In this document: positions 1-8,300 of the stretch, in pieces
Numbering within the stretch: position 1 is the stretch's first letter
Layout: every line of letters begins with the position of its first letter
Assembly (NCBI GenBank): GCA_943704525.1
Contig: CALSCQ010002293.1
Span: 1 to 15,286 of the forward strand
Direction: 5' to 3'
Length of the DNA: 15,286 nt
Source of the DNA: Pigoraptor vietnamica
Lineage: Eukaryota; Opisthokonta; Filasterea
Notes under the pieces: generated by a model
The model's input: only the letters and a program-made list of their open reading frames with translations
What the model was told of the DNA's origin: nothing
The model's database searches: none
Translations under genes and position numbers: made by a program

Positions 1-47
1 CCCTCCTCCCCCGCCCGAATACACACGCGCACACATACACACCGCAG

Positions 48-1840
48 CAAAATGGCAAATGTGGTCGACGCGCTTCTCGTCTTTATCCAGTTCGGATTCA
101 GCGCCGTGTACGTCGTCTACGTCACGGACAACCTCGCGCACTTTTGGGACATCCGCCACTCGCGCATCTACATTGTCCTCATCATGTTTCCAGCCTACGT
201 GCTCATGTCCTGGATTCGAACGTGCGTGCTGCTGATGCGTGCGCGCGTGCGAACAAGTGAGCCGTCTGCGCCCTTGTGTGACCTGTTTGTGTTTACGTGC
301 GCACACTTCTTGTGCGGATTCGCTGCTGACGATTCCGCGCATTTTTGCAGCATGCGATGGCTCGGCCCTGCGTCGTACATTGCCAATTTCACGCTCTCCT
401 TTGGCCTGCTCGTCGTGCTTGTCGTGTCGTGCTATCAGATTGAGCACCACACGATCGAGAACGTCGTGATTGACGATTGGGTGGTGTGGAAGTCGCTTCC
501 CATCATGTTTGGTATGGCCGTGTATAGCATCGAGGGCATCGGCGTCGTGCTGCCGTGCGAGACAGCCATGAAGGAGCCGGAGAAGGTGTGCGTGCGTGCG
601 TGTGCGCGTGCCGTTGCGCCTTTCACCCACATGCACACACACACGCAGACTCACACACAATGAAATTCTCATTCTCTCCCTCCCACCGCAGTTCCCGCGG
701 GTGCTCACGGGCTGCATTGCTGTTGCTGCGTTCCTGTACATGCTCTTTGGTGCTGTTCCGTACGTTGCCTTCGGCGTGGACGTCTCGGACAATCTCACCG
801 AGAGTCTGGACAAGGTGCGAATTCCCGCACACTCTTCACTTCACATTGTCCCTGTCGACTGCTGACACGTGGCCGGCCTGTGTGTACTCACGCGCAGTTT
901 GTGGATGCATCGGTGCACGCGGGCGTGTGGCGCGCCCTCATCCTGGCGACGCGCGTGTGCTTCATCATTGCCATTTTCCTTTCCTTCCCCATACAACTCT
1001 TCGTCGTCAGCGACCTGTGTGAGGAGGTGCGCCAGTGCCTGTTTGCTCCCCTTCCTGCGTGCATGCGTCACGTAAAACCCCTTCGCGTAACACCGCCCTC
1101 CATGGTTGTTCACCCCCGCCTCCCTTCTTGCCCCTCAACGTCACGTGATCTGTTTCACCAACCGCCAACTTACGCACGTGCGCTGTTTGTTGTTTGGATA
1201 GGCCATGTTCCAGCCGGGCCGGTGTTCGCCAAGCCGAAAGGTGATCAAACAAAACTTCTTCCGTGCGGGTCTCTGCGTCCTCGCCTGCGTGGTCGCGGTG
1301 GGTGAAGTCGCACGCGTGCCGCCCGCACATGTGCCGGCGTATTCTCTCTGTCTCGCTGTCTTTCTTGTGAAGTCGCAGGCGCGCCCGCGCATACGCCGCA
1401 CGATTCGGCGTATTCTTTTTATTTTCTCTTTACCGCGCTTTCCGTCTCGTGCTCTTTCGACGACGCGATGCGCAATTGACTGCTCACTTCGCGCGCGTTT
1501 CCCGCCAACGCAGCTGACCGTCCCGGAGTTTGGGCTTCTCATCAGCCTTATTGGGTCGCTCGGTGGCTCGGCACTCCAGTTTATTCTCCCGCCAATTTTC
1601 TACATGGTCATCAAGCCCGACATGCGCAAGTGGGAACGCGCGCTAATGGTGGGCTCGCGTTCAGAAAGGTCACGTGGTGGCCTGCTGATGCTTTTGTGTC
1701 GCGGTCCGTCTGTGCTTTGCCGGTCACGCTCTCTAATGCGGCTGCCATTATCGCAGATCTTCTATGTACTGTTTGGGGCCGTCGGAGGTATTATTGGTAC
1801 CGTGGAAACATTCCGACAACTCGTCGACAAGCTTAGTTGA
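48..1840 (+). CDS. SLC36/AVT3-like proton-coupled amino-acid transporter (AAAP family), 5'-partial, seven exons
   Basis: My exon model is 48-221, 351-585, 692-814, 898-1026, 1202-1297, 1514-1648 and 1757-1840 (TGA). It joins in frame to about 324 residues. The first exon opens after a cag acceptor at 45-47, so the ATG at 52 is probably internal and roughly the first three membrane segments lie upstream of the window. Visible family signatures include the helix FIQFGFSAVYVVYVTDNL, the motif FGMAVYSIEGIGVVLP followed by E.AMKEPEKFPRVL, and ISLIGSLGGSALQFILPP near the end. The fragment shows about eight hydrophobic segments. Proteins of this family move small neutral amino acids, usually with protons, across the plasma, vacuolar or lysosomal membrane; substrate and location cannot be read here. 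The conserved phrases WIRT/MRWLG, EPEK/FPRV and ALMV-to-IFYVLFG are restored exactly by splicing, which supports the junctions. Introns are 83-216 nt, all with GTGNG donors. Confidence 0.9.
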
Positions 1841-1869
1841 TGTGCGCTGCGCAACAGTGAAATGCGCGC

Positions 1870-1961
1870 TGTGCCAGTCCTCGCTTGACGAATACACGGT
1901 GATTGGCGATCGTGTTGTGCCAGTCCTCGCTTGACGAATACACGGTGATTGGCGATCGTGT
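1870..1961. repeat. Perfect tandem duplication, 2 x 46 bp
   Basis: Two identical 46-bp units (1870-1915 and 1916-1961) run head to tail without a mismatch by eye. Each starts tgtgccagtcc and ends attggcgatcgtgt. The units lie 30 bp downstream of the transporter stop codon, so they are probably in its 3' UTR or just beyond. The absence of any difference suggests a recent duplication or an assembly artefact. Confidence 0.95.
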
Positions 1962-2101
1962 TTATGCATACCACACACGTCATTGAACTGAACGGGCTCT
2001 CAGTACAGTCAGCCCGCAAAGGGCTCTTGGTCACACAGTCGCGCAAAAAATGAGGTGATTGCGCGACCGAAGGTGTCTGGACACTGGTAACCTGTGCTTG
2101 T

Positions 2102-2134
2102 CGGTTAGCCGGCACGGCTTGGCCCCGCTAACCG
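2102..2134. repeat. 8-bp inverted repeat upstream of sacsin gene
   Basis: cggttagc (2102-2109) is mirrored by gctaaccg (2127-2134) around a 17-nt loop. It lies about 210 bp upstream of the sacsin ATG, where a regulatory element could sit. An 8-bp stem in GC-rich DNA may be chance, so a function is not claimed. Confidence 0.4.
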
Positions 2135-2343
2135 GCCACGCGGTCAATCAGAGAGAGCTCTGTAGTGGCTTTACTTATCCTCTTTCGCGACTGAAAGCAA
2201 ATAGGAAATTGGGGTCGCGTGTGACCTGGAAGTTCATCTCGCTGTCCGAACCTGGGCCGCACTGGCGGACGGCCACCGACCCGGCCCGGCCACCTATTGC
2301 GCGACAAACAAATCCGGCGTCGCGGTGGTCGCCGTGATTCACC

Positions 2344-5300
2344 ATGCCAACCCCTTTCGCGCAGACGGTTGACATTGGCGATCGCATCCGCGAACTCCTG
2401 CGCGAATACCAACTAAGCCAGGCCACGAACGAGCTCTTGCAGAATGCGGACGACGCGAACGCGAGGCGGCTCGTCATCGCCGTCGATCGACGCCACTTTC
2501 CCTCGGCGAATCTTCGATCGCCATTGCTCTCCGGCATGCAAGGGCCGGCGGTGCTCGCCTATAACGACGCCAAGTTTTCGGACGATGACTTTCGCAACAT
2601 TTGTCGCGTAGGCGCCGCGACGAAGAGGGACGAGGCGGAAAAGACGGGCATGTTCGGCCTCGGCTTCAACACGAACTACCACATAACCGCAACGCCGCAG
2701 CTCATCAGCGGGTACAAGTACGGCCTTTTTGACGCCGGGGGCACGTGTCCCGAGCTGAAAGGCGGAGAGATGCTGGACTTCTCCAACGCGGGTGATCGCA
2801 ATCTCGCGACGACGATGTCCGACGAACTCGCGCCTTTCAGGAGCCTCTCGTCGGTTGCGTGGGACAGCTGGAACGATCACGGCACGGCGGGGCCATTGAC
2901 CGCGACGAAATCGACGATTCCGCCGCTGCATCGTCTCGGCGAAGACTATCCAGGGACGCTCTTCCGCTTTGCGCTTCGAACGGCGAACGACTCGATTCAG
3001 CAAGGACGCCTCCACACCGTCGACGAAGTGCTGAGCACACTGCTGGCGAGTGTCCGGGACAGCACGCCGGTGCTCTTCCTCACAAATGTGACGGACATCT
3101 CTGTGTACGAGATCGACGCAAGCGGCCGCGCCATTCTGCAGTTTCGACAGACTGCTACGTCCATTAGCCCTGGGGCGCAGACCGCACGACAAATTGCGCG
3201 CCAGAAGGTCAGCGGCGAGTACAATGGAGACCTCGTCGTGTCCACGTACGCGCGCAACGGGGACGGCGCCCTCGCAAACACCATCATGTCGTGGACGATT
3301 GCCGCGGCGCTCAGCAGCCCTAAGCCCGTCGACGGGCGGAAGCTCTTCGCCGCGTGCGCTGCCCAGATGACAGATGACAAGGGCGGGCCCGTCAGGTCCG
3401 GGATCTACAGCACGCTTCCCGTTCCAAACATCGCAAATCCGTTTCCATTCCACATCAATGCGCAGTTCGTCCTGTCGTCCAGTCGGCGCAACATCGAGCG
3501 CAGCGATGCGAGCGCGTGGAATGCGAGCGTCGCAAACGGGCCGCTCGCCGACGCCGCCGTGATGCTCGTCGAACGTGCCGTGCGTACCGTGGCAAGAGCC
3601 AAAGCCTCGGCTCTGGCGGACAGTGACCCGGCGGAGCTGGCCGCTGTCATGGAGCGACTGTGGCCCAAGTGCACGTGGGACGTGCTAGCAGGCTTCATGC
3701 CGAGTTTCTACGAGCGCGTGAAGAGCGCCGCCGTTCTGTGGTGTCATGCGTGCCGCAGCCTTGTTCGCCCATGCGAGGTGGAGGTCGTTGGCTACGACAA
3801 CTTCGGCGACGCCGCATATGAAGGGTTGATGCATTGGCTCGCGCGGGCGTCGGGCTTGAGGGTCGCGGTCGTCAGCAGCGAGGTCGCTCGACGTCTGATC
3901 CCGTCTCACAGGCGGGGAACAGAGTCCGCTTACCATTTCGCAGCGCGCGCGATCGTCGCTGGCCTGAATCGCATGCGGATGGAGGCCAACACCGCCGTTA
4001 GTTTCGCTCTCTCTAGGTTCGACCAGCTCCAAGGCGCGTATCCAGAATATCGCGACCAGCTGAGTAAGATCGCGTTCGTCACGGCAGGCAACGGCACAAA
4101 ACGATGCCCGGCTGACCTCATCGACCGCGCCAACCCGCTGTGGGACGCCCTCCCTGAGGACAGCCCGCGCAAACCGAGCGGCGACTTTGCGATCAACACG
4201 CCGCTGGGCCGCGCCCTTCAACAAGCCGGCGTCCTCCAAACGAAGGCGACGGATGCGCTACTCATCGAAGCTGCGCAGGCCGTCGCTTCTGCATACGGGT
4301 CAGTGCAGTTCGACGTGCTCGAGGAGCGAGCCAAGCGCGTCAGTGCGGCACTCGAGAAGCTTCCCAACGCGGGCGAGGCCCTGTCTCGCATCGCGTGGGT
4401 ACCCGCAAGGCGCCGGCCGGACGCCAGCGTCTACCCGCGCGAACTCCCGTGGGCGGGCGAGTCAACAAGCGGTGCGAGGCGCCTGCACAGTACGAGCGAG
4501 ATGGTGCCCTCTGTGGAGTGGCGATGCGCGGGAGGGTTCACGGTTGTCTGCCCCGAGTGGATTTCAGACTTCGCGACCACGAAGCTCAAGTTCCGTAACG
4601 TCGACGCGTACACCTGCGCAGCGAATGCCCTCTGCCTCGCAGAGCCGTCCGCGAGCGTCGCAGCGACAGCGAAGGCAGAGCCAGCGCTCCTAAGCCTTCG
4701 GCAGGCGATGCTCGCCAAGCTCAAGGTTGCGGACGTCGCGCCCACTACGCGGGACCTTCTTCGCCAGAAGCCCTGGCTGTTTGTGCCATCGCTCGGGTGC
4801 ATGACTGAGCCGAGTCGTGTCATATTTGCGGCGCCGCAGAAGACTTCGCCCGCGGATCTCGCGCCATACATCATCGTCGCGGACAGGTCGCTGGACGAGC
4901 CCTCCATAAAGTCGACGCTGCTGTGCCTCGGCAGCAAGCCAGAGGCGGACACGAGCACACTCGTCCGTGCGCTTCAGGAGATGCACAGTCGTGGCGTGCG
5001 GGACGCGTCCAAGGCAGAGCGAATTTTGGCAGCGCTCGACGCTAAGTGCGGTGGCGACGCGAGCGTGGCGGGTGCGCTAAAGGGCGTCCTGCTGCCGAAC
5101 GAGAACGGGGAGCTTCGACCGGCAAGCGAACTGCACGTCCGCGACTGGAGCGGTGGAAGCAATCCGGACAGCTCCCGCGTCACCCTTCCGTTGGTTCACC
5201 GCGACATTCACCCGCGCATCGCTCTCCAGTTCGGCGCGCGCTCCCTCCGAACCGTTGCGAGCGAGTCGGCAACCGTCGGCGACGACTTCGAGCAGTACGA

Positions 5301-8300
5301 AGACGTGGCGACGCGCATTGCTGGCGTCCTCAAGGACTACCCGCTCGATGCCCTTGCGCGCGAGTTCGTGCAGAACGCCGACGATGCCGGCGCCACGGAG
5401 ATCGAATTTGTTCTCGACGTGCGCAAGTTTCCGTGCGAATCACTCGTCGACAAGAAGCTCGCCGTCTTCCAGGGGGCAGCTCTCGTCATCGCCAACGACG
5501 CACAGTTTACGGAGGGGGACTTCAGCGGCATTCGCAACCTGGGCCTCGGCAGCAAGGGGGGCTCCTCGCAGTCGACCGGACAGTTCGGCATTGGTTTCAA
5601 CGCGGCCTTCCACGTGACCGACTGCCCCGTGCTTGCGTCGGCGGGCAGCGTGTGCGTGTTCGACCCGCGTCGCGCGTATCTGTCCGGAAAGAAGGCAGGA
5701 CGGCGTTACAGCGCGGCGAAGCTGCGGGGCGAGGGATTCGAAGACCAGCTCGCGCCCCTCCGCGCATATACGGGCGATGACTGTGCGTCGGGGACGACGT
5801 TCCGACTTCCGCTCCGAAAGGCAGAGCAGGCAAAGGACAACCCGCTGAAGGCGCCGGCGCACGACATCTCCCAAATGCGCGTGCTGCTGCAGCGAATCAA
5901 ATCGACGGCACAGCAGCTCTTGCTCTTCACGCGAAGCGTGCGACGCATCCGCATAGGAGAGCGCGACGAAAACGGGTTCGTCACGACGCCGTACCAAGCG
6001 ACCAAAAGCATCCGACCCATCGACAGCTGCAGCGCGCTGACAGTCGAAGGGCTGTCGTCGCAGCGAAAGTTCGCCCTCTGCAACCCGACGCTGACGTGGT
6101 CCGCTTCTTACATCGCAAGCATCGCTTCTGGAGTTTCGGCAGACGAGTTCGTCGTCGCTGAGAGTGTCGTGCCATGCAATACCAGCATGGATGCGGCCAA
6201 AAAACCCGCCGTGGCCGTCGCGATTCCGATGCGCGGAGACGCAAGCACGTACAAGACGCTCTTCGCGACCCTGCCGCTGGACGACGACGACATTGCCGGT
6301 GTGCGGGCCAGCATCAGCGCGACGTTCCATCTCACGACGAACCGGCGCGTGCAGTCCGCCAACATGCCGATCAACGACTGGCTCCTTTCGAAAGTCGTCC
6401 CCGATTGTTACTGCGACGCACTACTTGCCGCGCGGGACGTGCTCGCAGCCGCGGGGTACGACGCCACCATCACTGCCACGAGGGTGTACAGCAGCCTCCC
6501 AGAGCTGCCCCAACGCGACAAGACCAAGGGCGGCAAAGTGCTATCGAGCGCGGACGCGTTTCAGGAGACAATAGCAACCAACACCCTCAAGCGCATCGTG
6601 GAGAAGCACCTCCCAATTCTGCTCGACCACGCAGGACGATGGGTCAGCGCGCACGACGCCGTCCTCTTCGAGCGGATCGCTATCATCGAAACAACGGCGC
6701 CATTGGCGCCCTTGGTCGACGGTGCGGTCGAGGTGCTGTCCGGAGAGGGGCATGCCATGTGTGACATGCGCGGGTCGCCCGGAGTCCGCGATCTTGCGAA
6801 GGTCAACGCGTCTTCTTCGAGAGTCCTCTCGCCGGACCTGTGCATCAAACTGCTGCGAGACGCGCCGGGCGTCGTGGCGAGCGGGGGAGCACCTGTCAAC
6901 GTGCCGGTGTCCGGACACCGCGGATTTCAAAATGCCGCTGCGATCGACGCGGCGGCGGCGTACTGCCTCACAGCGCCGCATCTGCAGAACGACGCGGACC
7001 GCCTCGTTGGGTTGCCGCTCCTTCTCATTCACGACGGGCGCGCTCTGCTTGCGTTTGGACCTCGCAAAGACGGCGGCACCGTCATTGTGGAGTCGAAGGA
7101 AAAGTACCGCAAGTTCTTGCAGACGTCCGGCGCACAACTGCCGAGCGCAAAGACGAGCGTGGCGATAACGAAAGCCCTCGACGTGAAGCAGTTTCCTTCA
7201 CTGGGCCTCTCGCTGCTCAACGACGAGCTCGTGCTCGGCTCCATCGAGAGATCACTGTTCGACGAGCGCAAACTCCCTCGTGCGAAAGCGGCGCCGTGTC
7301 CGGACGCACGATGGATCGAGTGGCACTTCGACACGCTCGCGTACCTCTTCGACAAAGCCAAGAACCCGCAGTGGGACCGAGCCAAGGGGTTCCCGTTGGT
7401 GCCGGGATGGACGCGCCAACACGGCGTGCGCGTCTACCCTCTGAGACAGGAACCCGTGGTCGTCCTGGTCGACCGAGGCACCCCCGAGGCGCGCGAGAGC
7501 GCCGATGTGCTCGAGCGGATTGGATGTCCCCTGTGGCCGCCGCCGGCGGAGGCGAATGCCGTACCGTCGCATCGCGTAACGTACGCGAGCGAAAACGGTC
7601 ACAGAGTGGCGGCGGTCGTTGAGATAGGTGCGTACGGGAAGTTCAAAGGCGCGGGTGCGAAGTCGGCTGATCTCCTCGACATCGTGCGCATTACGGCCCA
7701 AGCGCACAGTTCCGCAGACGCATTCGTGCAAGCGGTCACCGACGCGGACGGTGACGCGCGACGGAAGTTGGCGCTCGTTCTCGCTCGCAACGGGACGCAG
7801 ACGGGCACCGACAGCGACAAGGAAGGCGCGCTTCTCCGCCGATTGCCCATCTTCCCCCCGCGAGTGAACGGCGCCGATCTCTGTGCGCTCGGCACGCGCA
7901 GTTGGGTCGCCCCCAAGACGCCGTCCGAGTGGGACGCGCTCGACATCCAGTGCACCGAGGGCGTGCTGTCGCCAGAGAAGGATTTGGCGGCTCTCTATCG
8001 CGCCGCGCGGGTCCCCCTCGTGACCATCGGCGAGTACTTCACGTCCCATGTCTTCCCCGATTTCCCCTCGATGTCGGACCCCGAAATCGCTACGGTGATG
8101 GCCGGCGTCCGCAAACTCGTCGAAGCGAAATCGAGCGCCGCGCCGTCGAAGCACGTGCTGCACGCCCTCCCGTTCGTGCGCGATGTCGATGGAAAGCTCA
8201 AGGCGGCATCCGAGTTCGTCTCGACGTCGGAGCGCTACAAGAGGGAGACGGAGATCTACACGCTAATATTCCCCTCGGCGAAGCTTCCCGGAGCGTTTGC

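Larger units (their letters stand above)
1841..2343. other. Intergenic region between transporter and sacsin genes
   Basis: This 503-bp spacer lies between two genes on the same strand, so it must hold the 3' end of the transporter transcript and the promoter of the sacsin gene. I see no credible coding exon and no tRNA-like fold. It contains the 46-bp tandem duplication (1870-1961). It also has small nested inverted repeats: cgggct at 1993-1998 with agcccg at 2011-2016, and agccc at 2011-2015 with gggct at 2021-2025. A further 8-bp inverted repeat spans 2102-2134. No clear TATA box or AATAAA signal is visible. Confidence 0.7.

Noticed and set aside
52-663. Single 203-residue protein from the ATG at 52 read straight through
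   Set aside because: It reads through two introns; splicing at 222-350 and 586-691 restores the conserved transporter sequence, and the family normally has more membrane helices upstream, so 52 is not the true start.
1870-1961. CRISPR-like array
   Set aside because: Two adjacent identical units without spacers in a eukaryotic setting; this is a plain tandem duplication.
1981-2037. tRNA or structured RNA in the transporter-sacsin spacer
   Set aside because: Only 5-6 bp nested stems are seen; there is no cloverleaf, anticodon arm or T-loop signature.
5440-6330. Long antisense ORF (296 codons) opposite the sacsin gene; similar ones at 2413-3453, 7252-8163 and 8811-9617 on the minus strand
   Set aside because: They are Arg/Ala-rich shadow frames produced by GC-rich codons on the coding strand, with no recognisable domain, and the sense frame is clearly conserved.
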